Source: Hydrogenophaga sp. (GTDB taxonomy: Bacteria > Pseudomonadota > Gammaproteobacteria > Burkholderiales > Burkholderiaceae_C). Taken from it: DNA of 64,000 bases. Positions 16,721 through 24,917 of this stretch are shown here, in pieces; positions within the stretch are counted from its first letter, which is position 1, and every line of letters starts with the position of its first letter. The notes below the pieces were generated by a model. It worked only from the letters and a program-made list of their open reading frames with translations. It ran no database searches and was not told the DNA's origin. A program made the translations under genes and the position numbers. The stretch lies in assembly GCF_018780385.1 (NCBI RefSeq), contig NZ_JADMJO010000003.1:558001-622000 (forward strand), written 5' to 3'.

Positions 16721-17323
16721 ATGACCATGGCTCAGCGCTTTCTCCCCCCCTCCTCACCCGCCGCCACCCGCATCCTGCGCATGGACCATGCGCACGTGCT
16801 GGCGGATTTCCACAAGCTGCGCGCTGACACACCCGCTGCTGCACGGGCTGCCATCTGCCGCAGGATCTGCACGGCCCTGGAGCTGCACACGCAGCTGGAG
16901 GAAGAACTTTTCTATCCCGCCCTGCGAGAACTCACCACCCATCTGCCCTCGCTTGACCACAGCCAGACGGTACATGCGGACATGCGGCGTCAGATGGAAC
17001 GGGTGCGCCAGCTGGATGAACATGCCGCAGAACAAACCGCCGCGCTGCATGCGCTGATCACGCAGATGCTTCAACACGTGCACCTGGAGGAGACGCTGCT
17101 GCTGCCGGCAGCCGAAGAACTGCTGGGAGCCGAGCGTCTGAATGAACTGGGTGTGCGGATGACGCGTCGACGCGTCGAACTGGCCAGGCCGCATGCGGTG
17201 GACATGGCGGCTGACGCGGTCCGCGCCGCCCCCCTGAAGTCCGCCCTCTACGCCGCTGGCACCCTGCTCGCGAGTGGCCTGGTCTTTCAGCACCTCAGGC
17301 GCCGCCGCATCACGAGGCATTGA
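16721..17323 (+). CDS. Hemerythrin HHE-domain protein with C-terminal membrane helix
   Basis: 200 aa. Di-iron hemerythrin ligand pattern: MDHAHVLADFHKL, LELHTQLEEELFYPAL, then HALITQMLQHVHLEETLLLPAAEELL, giving the His/Glu set of HHE proteins. A short hydrophobic helix (SALYAAGTLLASGLVFQHL) near the C-terminus may anchor it. Likely role: oxygen, NO or iron/redox sensing or detoxification. ATG 16721 has GAGGG close upstream; ATG 16727 is equally possible. It converges with the SDR gene with one base between stop codons. Confidence 0.85.
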   Translation: MTMAQRFLPPSSPAATRILRMDHAHVLADFHKLRADTPAAARAAICRRICTALELHTQLEEELFYPALRELTTHLPSLDHSQTVHADMRRQMERVRQLDEHAAEQTAALHALITQMLQHVHLEETLLLPAAEELLGAERLNELGVRMTRRRVELARPHAVDMAADAVRAAPLKSALYAAGTLLASGLVFQHLRRRRITRH

Positions 17324-17324
17324 C

Positions 17325-18230
17325 CTAGATGGCTTCGACACTTCCCGTGATCGGGAGCACGACACCGGTGATGTACCCCGAGCAGGATGGTGCGGCCAGG
17401 AACACATAGGCTGGAGACAGTTCTTCGGGCTGCGCGGGCCTTTTCATGTCGGTCTTTTGGCCGAATTCGGCGACCTTCTCCGCCGGCAGATCGGCGGGAT
17501 TGAGCGGTGTCCACACGGGGCCCGGTGCCACCGCGTTGACCCGGATTCCCCGCTCCAGCAGGTTGCTCGCCAATGATTTGGTGAACGCATGGATGGCGCC
17601 TTTGGTGGAAGCGTAGTCGAGCAAATGGGCACTGCCCTTGAGGCCTGTCACCGACCCGGTGTTGATGATGCACGCGCCCGGCTTCAAATGCGGCAACGCG
17701 GCGCGCGTGAGCCGGAAGTAACCGCCCAGGTTGGTTTCCCAAGTATCGCGCAGGCGTTCGTCGTCGATCTCGTCGATGGAGTCGGCATGCTTTTGCACAG
17801 CGGCGTTGTTGATCAGAATGTCCAGGCCCCCGAGGGTCTGCACGGTCTGCTCCACCGCCTCCTCGCACCATGCCTTGTCTTTCACATCGCCTTGCAGCAA
17901 CAGGCAGCGCTGCCCCTCCTCTTCCACATGGCGCCGTGTTTCCTCGGCGTCTTCGGTGGAAGAGAGATAGGCGATCGCCACATCGGCGCCTTCGCGCGCG
18001 AACAACACGGCCACCGCGCGGCCGATGCCGGAGTCACCTCCGGAAATCAATGCCACCCGGCCCAGCAGCTTCTGGCTGCCCTTGTAGTCGGGCGCCATGA
18101 ACCGGGGCTTGAGCTCCAGATCGGCTTCCTGCTCCCCGTCGGAGAGATGCTGGCTCGGCATGTGGGTGGGCTCTGGACGCGGGCTGGTCTGTACGGCCTC
18201 GTCTTCAATGGTGCTGGTGGGGTCCGTCAT
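17325..18230 (-). CDS. SDR-family oxidoreductase (YdaD/YghA-like general stress type)
   Basis: 301 aa. An N-terminal extension of ~50 residues, then the Rossmann motif ALISGGDSGIGRAVA (TGxxxGxG variant), NNAA in ILINNAAVQKH, catalytic Ser in NTGSVTGLKG, and YASTKGAIHAF containing the YxxxK pair. The C-terminal PEELSPAYVFLAAPSCSGYITGVVLPITGS is typical of the glucose/ribitol dehydrogenase-like stress SDRs. NAD(P)H-dependent; substrate unknown. AAGGAG precedes the ATG. A sigma-54-like site with a perfect GGCACG -24 box lies at 18274-18287. Confidence 0.93.
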   Translation of the reverse strand: MTDPTSTIEDEAVQTSPRPEPTHMPSQHLSDGEQEADLELKPRFMAPDYKGSQKLLGRVALISGGDSGIGRAVAVLFAREGADVAIAYLSSTEDAEETRRHVEEEGQRCLLLQGDVKDKAWCEEAVEQTVQTLGGLDILINNAAVQKHADSIDEIDDERLRDTWETNLGGYFRLTRAALPHLKPGACIINTGSVTGLKGSAHLLDYASTKGAIHAFTKSLASNLLERGIRVNAVAPGPVWTPLNPADLPAEKVAEFGQKTDMKRPAQPEELSPAYVFLAAPSCSGYITGVVLPITGSVEAI

Positions 18231-18273
18231 GGTGAGCTCCTTGCAAGGGAAATGAGAAGAGACTTCACCCTTG

Positions 18274-18287
18274 GCATGGGGCGTGCC
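18274..18287 (-). promoter_or_regulatory. Sigma-54-type promoter of the SDR gene
   Basis: Minus strand GGCACGCCCCATGC: perfect -24 half, ATGC instead of TTGC. Predicted start about 18262, 32 bases before the ATG. Confidence 0.65.
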
Positions 18288-18382
18288 GGCAACCGAAACC
18301 AGGGATGACCGGCGAGTGGAAAAAATTGCCGAAGGTTTGCGCGCGCGGGCCTGACGGGGTTGGCATCATTTCACGGGATGTG

Positions 18383-18396
18383 GGAGCGCCGTTTGC
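18383..18396 (+). promoter_or_regulatory. Sigma-54-type promoter of CBS gene 18424
   Basis: GGAGCGCCGTTTGC: correct spacing and perfect TTGC, -24 box with two mismatches. Predicted start about 18408, 16 bases before the ATG; AAGGAG lies within that leader. Confidence 0.6.
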
Positions 18397-18423
18397 CGCA
18401 GCCCCTGCATCAAGGAGCCCATC

Positions 18424-18900
18424 ATGAAACAGGTCAAGGATGTGATGACGCGGGACGTTCGCTCAATGTCGCCGCACGACTCCCTGCTGGAAGCAGCAAG
18501 GGCCATGGAGGCACTCAACGTGGGCGCGCTGCCGGTGTGTGAGGGTCCACGCGTGATCGGTGTGATCACCGACCGCGACATCGTGGTGCGGGGTGTGGCG
18601 CTGGAAATGCCGATGGCCACGACCCCGATCAGCGAGGTGATGACGCAGCAGGTGCAATGCGTATTCGAAGATGAAGGGCTCGACGAGGTGATCGCCAAAA
18701 TGCAGGAGTCACAGATTCGTCGTCTCCCGGTGCTGGACGACGTGGAGCGGCTCGTGGGCATGCTCTCGCTGGGTGACATGGCGGCCAAATCCGACCCTGC
18801 CGTGGCAGGCTACATGTTGGCCGACATTTCCGAACCCGCGCAACCGACGCGCAATGGTCTGTCGGATGCCAGTGGAGGTGTCGGTGCCGGCGCTTCCTGA
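18424..18900 (+). CDS. Tandem CBS-domain protein
   Basis: 158 aa: two CBS motifs (~residues 1-60 and ~70-125) with VKDVMTRDVRSMSPHDSLLEAARAMEALNVGALPV, GVITDRDIVVRGV and SQIRRLPVLDDVERLVGMLSLGDMA. It has no fused effector domain, so it is a stand-alone adenosine-ligand sensor of the stress-associated type. AAGGAG precedes the ATG. The BrkB gene follows after 27 bases and is probably co-transcribed. A paralogue lies at 35303. Confidence 0.93.
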   Translation: MKQVKDVMTRDVRSMSPHDSLLEAARAMEALNVGALPVCEGPRVIGVITDRDIVVRGVALEMPMATTPISEVMTQQVQCVFEDEGLDEVIAKMQESQIRRLPVLDDVERLVGMLSLGDMAAKSDPAVAGYMLADISEPAQPTRNGLSDASGGVGAGAS

Positions 18901-18927
18901 GGCGCAACACGGCTCGGCAAGCGGTTG

Positions 18928-19800
18928 ATGATCTGGGGTCTCCTCACCTCGACGGTGAACGCGTGGCTTGACGACTTCGCGCCCAGCATGGGTGCTGCAC
19001 TGGCGTTCTACACGCTCTTTTCCGTAGCGCCACTGCTGCTGATCGTGATCTCGGTGGCGGGCCTGTTCTTTGGTGAAGCTGCCGCGCGCACGGAGATCTT
19101 TGCGCAGATTTCCCACCTGGTGGGCGACGACAGTGCCCGAACGGTGCACACCCTGCTGGAGAGCCTGGACCGGCCTGCCGCCAGCGTGGTGGGCACCTTG
19201 ATCGGCCTGGTCACGATGCTGGTGGGCGCCACCACCGTGTTTGCCGAACTGCAGAACGCGATGGACCGCATCTGGCAGGTACCCGCGCGCCCGGGCTCGA
19301 GCGGTATTCTGGACTTCTTTCGGGTGCGCCTGCTCTCGCTCGGTCTGGTGCTGGGCATCGGATTTTTGCTTCTGGTCTCGCTGGTGCTCAGTGCTTCACT
19401 GGCAGCCCTGGGCAAATGGTGGGCGCCCTGGTTTGGAGAACTGGCCGTCATCGCCGACATGGTCAACTTTGCAGTGACACTGGCGTTCATCACCGCGGTG
19501 TTCGCCATGATCTACAAGTGGATGCCCAGAACATCCGTGGCCTGGCGCGATGTGTGGTTCGGCGCGTTCATCACGGCCTTGCTGTTCACGGTGGGCAAGA
19601 CCTTGATCGGCTTGTACATCGGCCGCAGCGGCGTGGCCTCGGTGTTCGGGGCAGCGTCGTCCCTCGTGGTGCTGCTGCTGTGGGTGTACTACTCGGCGCA
19701 GGTGTTTCTGCTCGGGGCGGAGTTCACCTGGGTGTTCGCGCAACGCAGAAAGCCGGCTTCACCCAAGCCTGCGGCTTTGCCAGTGCAGGAACGCGCCTGA
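18928..19800 (+). CDS. YihY/BrkB-family inner-membrane protein
   Basis: 290 aa with six predicted transmembrane segments. Family signatures: DDFAPSMGAALAFYTLFSVAPLLLIVI, LIGLVTMLVGATTVFAELQNAMDRIW, then VFGAASSLVVLLLWVYYSAQVFLLGAEFTWVFA. A start at TTG 18925 is possible, but ATG 18928 is preferred. Often mislabelled ribonuclease BN; a transport or envelope role is more likely but unproven. Probably an operon with the CBS gene. Confidence 0.92.
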   Translation: MIWGLLTSTVNAWLDDFAPSMGAALAFYTLFSVAPLLLIVISVAGLFFGEAAARTEIFAQISHLVGDDSARTVHTLLESLDRPAASVVGTLIGLVTMLVGATTVFAELQNAMDRIWQVPARPGSSGILDFFRVRLLSLGLVLGIGFLLLVSLVLSASLAALGKWWAPWFGELAVIADMVNFAVTLAFITAVFAMIYKWMPRTSVAWRDVWFGAFITALLFTVGKTLIGLYIGRSGVASVFGAASSLVVLLLWVYYSAQVFLLGAEFTWVFAQRRKPASPKPAALPVQERA

Positions 19801-19821
19801 GCACTCTGCGTGCCTGTCACG

Positions 19822-19835
19822 GGCATCTGCCTTGC
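19822..19835 (+). promoter_or_regulatory. Sigma-54-type promoter of the metallopeptidase gene
   Basis: GGCATCTGCCTTGC; GGCA and TTGC intact with 10-base spacing. Predicted start about 19847, one base before ATG 19848, which suggests translation starts further in (GTG 19926) or on a nearly leaderless message. Confidence 0.58.
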
Positions 19836-19847
19836 CCTCTGGCTGCC

Positions 19848-21050
19848 ATGTCCACCCTGTCCACCCCTGCGCGCTCCTCGCCCGCCTCTCCCACACCACA
19901 GCCTCACGCGTCCGACCGAATCAACGTGAACCGTTCGTTCACCTGCCGTTGCGGGCACCCCGTGTTCTTTCGCAACAGCATCTGCCTGGCCTGCATGGCT
20001 CCGCTGGGCTACGACCCGCAGCGCGGTGTGTTGATTCCACTGAGTCCCCTGCCCGATGAGGCAGGGGACACGGAGCTTTGGCAGAGCGCCGAACCCTCGC
20101 AGCACGAGGGGCGGTACGCACGCTGTCGCAACCTCAACTCGGCCGCTGCCTGCAACTGGCTGATCCCGCTCGGTGATGCCACATCGGTGGAGCAAGACCT
20201 GTGTCTGTGCTGCCGGCTCACGCGCCGGCTGCCCGATCTCGGCATCGCCAGCAACGCGGTGTGGTGGGGTCGCATCGAGACCGCCAAAAGGCGGATGCTG
20301 TCGTCGATGCTGGGCATGCATCTGCCCGTGGTCCCGCTGGCCGACGACCCCCAGCAGGGCCTGGCGTTCGACATCCTCACGTCCACCAATGGCATGCCCG
20401 TCATCACGGGCCACGAGAACGGTGTGATCACGCTGGATGCCCAGGAAGCGGACGACCCCACCCGTGAACTGCGCCGCACCCAGTTGCTGGAGCCGTACCG
20501 CACCTTGCTCGGACACCTGCGGCACGAGGCCGGGCACTACTACTGGCACCGCCTGGTGGAGCACACCGAGTGGCTCCCGGCTTTCAGGCTTGAGTTCGGC
20601 GACGAGCGCGAAGACTACCGGGGCGCGCTTCAAAGACACTACGCGCAGGGGCCACGCACCGACTGGAGCCTGCACCACGTCAGCGCCTATGCGAGCTGCC
20701 ATCCCTGGGAGGACTGGGCCGAAACATGGGCCAACTACCTCCACATGACCGACACGCTGGACACGGCCCAGAGCTTCGGCATCGATGGGGAGCGGCTGGA
20801 ACTGACCTATGAGCCCTTCACCGCCGAAGCGTTCGACGACACCGGTGCCGACAGTGCCGAATTCCTGCGCCTGCTCAACCAGTGGATGCAGCTCACCGGT
20901 GTGCTCAACGAGCTCTCGCGCAGCATGGGCGTTCCCGACTTCTACCCGTTCGTGCTCTCGGCACCCGCCGTCCGAAAGCTGCATCTGGTGCACCGCATCA
21001 TCGACGCGGCAGATGCGCGGTGGAACGCCGGTGAGGGATACATGGCATGA
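19848..21050 (+). CDS. Zinc-ribbon plus putative zinc metallopeptidase (Peptidase_Mx-like)
   Basis: 400 aa from ATG 19848, or 374 aa from GTG 19926. The N-terminal zinc ribbon has paired cysteines (FTCRCGHPVFFRNSICLACMAPLGY) and further Cys around RCRNLNSAAACNWL and LCLCCRLTR. A peptidase region carries HEAGHYYWHRLV, an HExxH-type site, with a downstream acidic segment HPWEDWAETWANYLHM supplying a third ligand. This is the PF15887-like family, unknown substrate, cytosolic (no signal peptide). The zinc ribbon homology begins right at the GTG, supporting the shorter form. Confidence 0.88.
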   Translation: MSTLSTPARSSPASPTPQPHASDRINVNRSFTCRCGHPVFFRNSICLACMAPLGYDPQRGVLIPLSPLPDEAGDTELWQSAEPSQHEGRYARCRNLNSAAACNWLIPLGDATSVEQDLCLCCRLTRRLPDLGIASNAVWWGRIETAKRRMLSSMLGMHLPVVPLADDPQQGLAFDILTSTNGMPVITGHENGVITLDAQEADDPTRELRRTQLLEPYRTLLGHLRHEAGHYYWHRLVEHTEWLPAFRLEFGDEREDYRGALQRHYAQGPRTDWSLHHVSAYASCHPWEDWAETWANYLHMTDTLDTAQSFGIDGERLELTYEPFTAEAFDDTGADSAEFLRLLNQWMQLTGVLNELSRSMGVPDFYPFVLSAPAVRKLHLVHRIIDAADARWNAGEGYMA

Positions 21051-21071
21051 CGCTTCCCGACATCACCACGA

Positions 21072-22445
21072 TCAGGCGCCCGAGTGAGCCTCACCTGGGC
21101 CCTGTCCAGCCACCGCGGGCGCACCATCGTTGGTGGTGGCGGGGTGGGACAAGTACTGTTTGGGCAACAGGATCTGAAAGCGCGTGCCTGCACGCCCGGA
21201 CTCAACCTGGATGGTGGCATCCAGCAGCTCACACAACCGCTTGACGATGGCCAGGCCGATGCCTTCGCCATGGCCGGACGGCGCACTGGTGTCGTGGCCA
21301 TCCTCGGCATTGGACGCAGACAAGCCTGCATCTTCGGACGACACATGGGCCACATCACCACTGCGCGCGGCCCGGGCCATGTCGCGTGCGTTGTCGGTGG
21401 CGACTTCCAGTGCATCCAGCACGTCGGACGCCGGGCTGGGCCCCAGGCCCGGCCCCGTGTCTTCCACCTGCAGCGACCAGCGCGCACGATCATTGGGACC
21501 CGCATTCCCCCACGACACCCTCACACCCCCCACCGGGGTGTACCGGATGGCGTTGAGCACAAGGTTCTGCACGATGCGATGGAGTTTGACCATGTCGCTC
21601 TCGACCCAGAACACGGGTTCCCCGGACAGTTCCAGGGACAGTCCCTGCGCTGCGGCGAGTGGTCGAAGGTTCTCGCCCAGATCGGTCAAAAGTGCTGCAA
21701 CATCTACCGTCCCCAGCCGCCGCGGCTCCTGTCCACCTTGCAGCCGAGCCAGGCAGGTGATGTCGTCCAGCAGCTTGTGCAGCGAATGGACGTTGCGTTC
21801 AAGCATGCGCACGAAGTTCTCGCGCCCCGACCCATCCAGGTTGGGATACCCCAGTCCTGCCGTGACGTTGGCCACCACGCCCAGGTTGCCTCGCAGGTCG
21901 TGGGCGGCTTGTTGCCAGAGCAATGCGCGCTGCCGTTCCAGGCTGCGCAGGTCGTTCAACGCGGCCTCGAGTTCGCTCACATAGCTGGCCGCCTCCATCT
22001 GTTGCAGTTTGAAGTACTGGGACGTGCTGCCACTCACGGCCACGCTGAAAATGGAGGCCCACAGCTGCCGTGCGCGGGCCAGGTCCTCGGGCATGGGAGC
22101 AGGCTTCAAAAGGGCGCAAGCGTCGAGCTCCCTCACCACGCATTCGTTGAGATGGCCGAGTTCGCGCGAGACTTCGGCCAACCCGAACCCTTGCTGCCAT
22201 CGGTGCAAGCCGTGCGCGGCGGCGTCGCCCAGGTGGGAAACGTCGGCATCGGGCTCACGCAGCTGGGTTTCGAAACCCTCCAGCAACGACGGAATGTGGT
22301 CGACCAACTGGGCACGTGGCAAGGAGTTGCCCGTGGTCAGTGTGACGTCGGCTTCCACCGAAGCGCGCCACGCTCCCACGATGAGATCGCGGCGCAAAGC
22401 CATGTGGTCGGCCAGTGCGGGAAGTCCTGAATCGAGCGACGGCAT
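21072..22445 (-). CDS. Sensor histidine kinase with RsbRD-like N-terminal domain
   Basis: 457 aa, no transmembrane segments, so a cytosolic sensor. Residues ~15-140 (LIVGAWRASVEADVTLTTGNSLPRAQLVDHIPSLLEGFE) resemble the RsbRD N-terminal domain used in stress signalling. The H-box is WQQAAHDLRGNLGVV with His ~182; then an HATPase with N-box NLVLNAIRYTPVGGV, G1 VEDTGPGLG and G2 GEGIGLAIVKRL. A low-complexity insert of ~45 residues between G1 and G2 (DALEVATDNARDMARAARSGD) is unusual. It converges with the metallopeptidase gene. No sigma-54-like site was seen upstream. Confidence 0.92.
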   Translation of the reverse strand: MPSLDSGLPALADHMALRRDLIVGAWRASVEADVTLTTGNSLPRAQLVDHIPSLLEGFETQLREPDADVSHLGDAAAHGLHRWQQGFGLAEVSRELGHLNECVVRELDACALLKPAPMPEDLARARQLWASIFSVAVSGSTSQYFKLQQMEAASYVSELEAALNDLRSLERQRALLWQQAAHDLRGNLGVVANVTAGLGYPNLDGSGRENFVRMLERNVHSLHKLLDDITCLARLQGGQEPRRLGTVDVAALLTDLGENLRPLAAAQGLSLELSGEPVFWVESDMVKLHRIVQNLVLNAIRYTPVGGVRVSWGNAGPNDRARWSLQVEDTGPGLGPSPASDVLDALEVATDNARDMARAARSGDVAHVSSEDAGLSASNAEDGHDTSAPSGHGEGIGLAIVKRLCELLDATIQVESGRAGTRFQILLPKQYLSHPATTNDGAPAVAGQGPGEAHSGA

Positions 22446-22542
22446 CGGTTACTTTCGGCAAACGAAGTTATCAATTCTGCACGGCTTGACTCGTCTGAGC
22501 CGCGATTATTTGCCCGGACGCTGTCTCCCGGGATGCCGTTGA

Positions 22543-23082
22543 TCATTCGGCATCGCGCTGCGCAGGCTCCGGGCGATCTGACGGAGTGATCACAACACTG
22601 TGGGTGCGCGCCTTGCGCACTTGCAGGCGCCTGAGCCACACGAGCACCAGGAGAATGAACGCGGTGGCCAGCATGGCCGTGCCTTCACGTCCCAGTCCGG
22701 CCGACATGCCCACGGCGGCGGTCGCCCAGATGGTCGCAGCCGTGGTCAGCCCATGAATACGCCCTTCGTTGCCCATCTTGAGCACGGCGCCAGCACCCAG
22801 GAAACCGATTCCGGACACGAGGCCCTGAACGACGCGGCTCAACGCATCGGGGCTCATGCCGGCTTCGGCAGGCACCAGCACGAAGAGCGCGGCTCCCAGC
22901 GAGACCAGCATGTGGGTGCGCAGACCCGCGTCGGCATCGCGGCGCTCGCGGTCCCAGCCGATCACCGCCCCCAGCAACAGGGCCACCGTCATGCGCGCGG
23001 TCACCCGGGTGACCTGCTCCACCTGCAGCAGATCGGAAAACTCGGCACGCAGCGTGGCTCCGATGATCTCGAGTACTGGCAT
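22543..23082 (-). CDS. MgtC/SapB-family membrane protein
   Basis: 179 aa. Family core RMTVALLLGAVIGWDRERRDADAGLRTHMLVSLGAALFVLV, GLVSGIGFLGAGAVLK and GLTTAATIWATAAVGMSAGLG, with four to five transmembrane helices and a short cytosolic tail. AAAGGG lies before ATG 23082. Related proteins modulate magnesium/acid stress survival and F-ATPase; the exact role is unknown here. A 25-base gap after the receiver gene suggests co-transcription with it. Confidence 0.93.
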   Translation of the reverse strand: MPVLEIIGATLRAEFSDLLQVEQVTRVTARMTVALLLGAVIGWDRERRDADAGLRTHMLVSLGAALFVLVPAEAGMSPDALSRVVQGLVSGIGFLGAGAVLKMGNEGRIHGLTTAATIWATAAVGMSAGLGREGTAMLATAFILLVLVWLRRLQVRKARTHSVVITPSDRPEPAQRDAE

Positions 23083-23107
23083 GGACGACCCTTTCGCGAA
23101 TGGACTT

Positions 23108-23545
23108 CTAGGTGTTGTTGGGGGATGACGTCCTGGCATGTTGCCAGGACGCGATGTGCTGGAGCAATCGGGCAGGGTCCACCGGTTTGGTGAAATGCTC
23201 ATCGAAGCCCGCCGCGTGCGCGCGCAGCTTGTCCTCTGCCTCGCTGCGACCGGTCAGCGCGAGGATCAGCATGTGCAAACCGTCCGCGGACTGGCGGATG
23301 CGCCGGGCGACCGCGTGCCCATCCAGTCCCGGCATACCGATGTCCAGAATGCTGACGTGGGGATGGAAGCGCGCCACCTGGTCCAGTGCTTCAAGGCCAT
23401 TGCGCGCAACTTCGACGGCATGGCCTTCCAGGCTTATCAGCATGGCCAGGGTTTCCACGGCGTCAGCGTGGTCGTCTGCGATCAACACCCGCAGCGGGCC
23501 ACCGTCCGTGGACAGCCAAGGTGAAGGCGAATGGGGGGCGGGCAT
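23108..23545 (-). CDS. Receiver-only response regulator
   Basis: 145 aa from ATG 23545 (a TTG at 23572 is possible). REC landmarks: VLIADDHADAVETL, phospho-Asp in VSILDIGMPGLDG, LALTGRSE and TKPVDPARLL. The pattern with a long receiver and no output is very close to the 3938 gene (GMPG motif, KPxDP ending), suggesting paralogues fed by the same kinase. Followed by mgtC-like. Confidence 0.87.
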   Translation of the reverse strand: MPAPHSPSPWLSTDGGPLRVLIADDHADAVETLAMLISLEGHAVEVARNGLEALDQVARFHPHVSILDIGMPGLDGHAVARRIRQSADGLHMLILALTGRSEAEDKLRAHAAGFDEHFTKPVDPARLLQHIASWQHARTSSPNNT

Positions 23546-23654
23546 GGGGGAGACGGAAGGGGATGAAATCAAGAGGATGTCGAAAAGTTACGCTGCCGCA
23601 TTCAAGCACGGCGCTCACGGGAAGGTATGGACGTAGTCGAGCTGTATGGACCCA

Positions 23655-23668
23655 GGCATGCCGATTGC
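23655..23668 (+). promoter_or_regulatory. Sigma-54-type promoter of the BON lipoprotein gene
   Basis: GGCATGCCGATTGC, identical in all 14 bases to the minus-strand site at 28495-28508. Predicted start about 23680, 25 bases before ATG 23705. Confidence 0.72.
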
Positions 23669-23704
23669 CACACTGGTTTTTCCATCACCCCTCTGGAGGC
23701 CCTC

Positions 23705-24019
23705 ATGAAATCCCTTCTTCTAGCCGTGGCTGTCGCCATCGGATCTCTCGTGTCGACCGGTTGCTCCGTGACCAGCGGCCAGAGCAGCGTGGGCCAGTTT
23801 GTCGACGACACCACCATCACGACCCGGGTGAAGGCCCGATTCGCCGAAGACAAGCAGGTGAGTGCCATGCGCATCGGCGTCGAGACGCTCAATGGCACGG
23901 TACAGCTCTCCGGCTTTGCCACCACACAAGTCGAAAAAGACAAGGCCGGTTCCATTGCCCGCGCGGTGCCCGACGTGCGCAATGTGCAAAACAACATCGT
24001 CGTTCGGCCCGCCAACTGA
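23705..24019 (+). CDS. BON-domain lipoprotein
   Basis: 104 aa. Lipoprotein signal: SLLLAVAVAIGSLVSTGC with lipobox cysteine at ~20. One BON domain (~37-104): TTITTRVKARFAEDKQVSAMRIGVETLNGTVQLSGFATTQVEKDKAGSIARAVPDVRNVQNNI. OsmY-like domains bind phospholipid surfaces and occur in osmotic/envelope stress proteins. GGAGG lies six bases before the ATG. Convergent with the OmpA-type gene; separated by a hairpin. Confidence 0.92.
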   Translation: MKSLLLAVAVAIGSLVSTGCSVTSGQSSVGQFVDDTTITTRVKARFAEDKQVSAMRIGVETLNGTVQLSGFATTQVEKDKAGSIARAVPDVRNVQNNIVVRPAN

Positions 24020-24054
24020 GCCTGTAACGCTGTCCTGTCCAGCAAGAAGACGGC

Positions 24055-24082
24055 AGAGGTGGCACACAGGACGGCCACCTCT
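24055..24082. terminator. Bidirectional hairpin between BON and OmpA-type genes
   Basis: AGAGGTGGC and GCCACCTCT form a perfect 9-bp stem with a 10-base loop in the convergent gap. Confidence 0.6.
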
Positions 24083-24106
24083 CTTCGCTTGTCGCTCAGG
24101 CCACGT

Positions 24107-24805
24107 TCAAAAGCGATGCACGTAACCCAGGCTGGTGGTGGTGATGTCGCGTCGTCCGACCCCGACAAAGTTCAGGTCGTAACGATTCCATTCCAGAACC
24201 ACGGACGATCTTGGCGACAGGTTGAAGCCCACGCCCACACCGTACGAGCCTTCCCATCCGCTGTCGCTGCCGGAGCCTATGCCCGCCAACGGACTGGCGT
24301 TCACCTTGGTACGACCGTAGAGCGTGCCCACTTTGGCAAACAGATTGAGACCTCCCAGAGGCAAGTGGCCCACCAGGCTGATGTTCACGCCGTGCGCGTG
24401 CGTACGACCACCGCCGCGGTCGGAACGACCGAAGTCCACATAGCCCAGCTCGGCGCCGAAGTGCTCGTTGAACATGCCGCCGGTGTAGATGTTGTACGAG
24501 GTGTTGCTCTCCGAGCATGCAAACCCGCCACCACCGCAAGGCGTGTCCCAGTCAGGTTTGCCGACATTCAGACCGATGTAGCCATTGGTCGCGTACGGAA
24601 TGACCGAATAGGAGCCTGTGGACGAGTCGTACATACGTCGTTGACCAGTGGAATTCGACGTAGTAGCCTGCGCCATCGTCGCGTCGCTGCTGGACGCGCC
24701 GGGTACTGTGGAGCCCTGCATGGTCTGGGCATGGCCAGCACCCGCACATGCCAAAACAAGTGCTGCCAACGGCCATGTTCTTGAGGAATGGATTGAACGA
24801 TTCAT
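24107..24805 (-). CDS. OmpA-type outer-membrane beta-barrel protein
   Basis: 232 aa. Signal peptide ~1-26 (LAALVLACAGAGHA). The mature protein has a ~35-residue Ser/Thr-rich linker, then an eight-strand barrel-like pattern: GYIGLNVGKPDW, AELGYVDFGRSD, HGVNISLVGHLPLGGLNLFAKVGTLYGRT, SYGVGVGFNLSPRSSVVLEWNRYDLNF and a C-terminal GYVHRF ending in Phe, the BAM insertion signal. No peptidoglycan-binding OmpA domain. Two Cys in the first loop region. The perfect sigma-54-like promoter upstream makes it a regulon member. Confidence 0.88.
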   Translation of the reverse strand: MNRSIHSSRTWPLAALVLACAGAGHAQTMQGSTVPGASSSDATMAQATTSNSTGQRRMYDSSTGSYSVIPYATNGYIGLNVGKPDWDTPCGGGGFACSESNTSYNIYTGGMFNEHFGAELGYVDFGRSDRGGGRTHAHGVNISLVGHLPLGGLNLFAKVGTLYGRTKVNASPLAGIGSGSDSGWEGSYGVGVGFNLSPRSSVVLEWNRYDLNFVGVGRRDITTTSLGYVHRF

Positions 24806-24866
24806 GGTGCAGTCCTGAAGTAGGTTGATGAAAACTGCGTAAAGACTGGCGCAGTCGACTTTCAGG

Positions 24867-24880
24867 GCAAGCCGCGTGCC
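24867..24880 (-). promoter_or_regulatory. Sigma-54-type promoter of the OmpA-type gene
   Basis: Minus strand GGCACGCGGCTTGC, a full match to GGCACG-N4-TTGC. Predicted start about 24855, 50 bases before ATG 24805. The site is quasi-palindromic; a weaker plus-strand reading (24866-24879) could serve the kinase gene at 24918. Confidence 0.75.
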
Positions 24881-24917
24881 CTGATGTTCGAATGCGGGAC
24901 ACAAGGACCATGACGAC

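Noticed and set aside
24866-24879. Plus-strand sigma-54 reading for the hybrid kinase gene
   Set aside because: GGCAAGCCGCGTGC fits less well and arises because the motif is nearly palindromic; the perfect match is on the minus strand.
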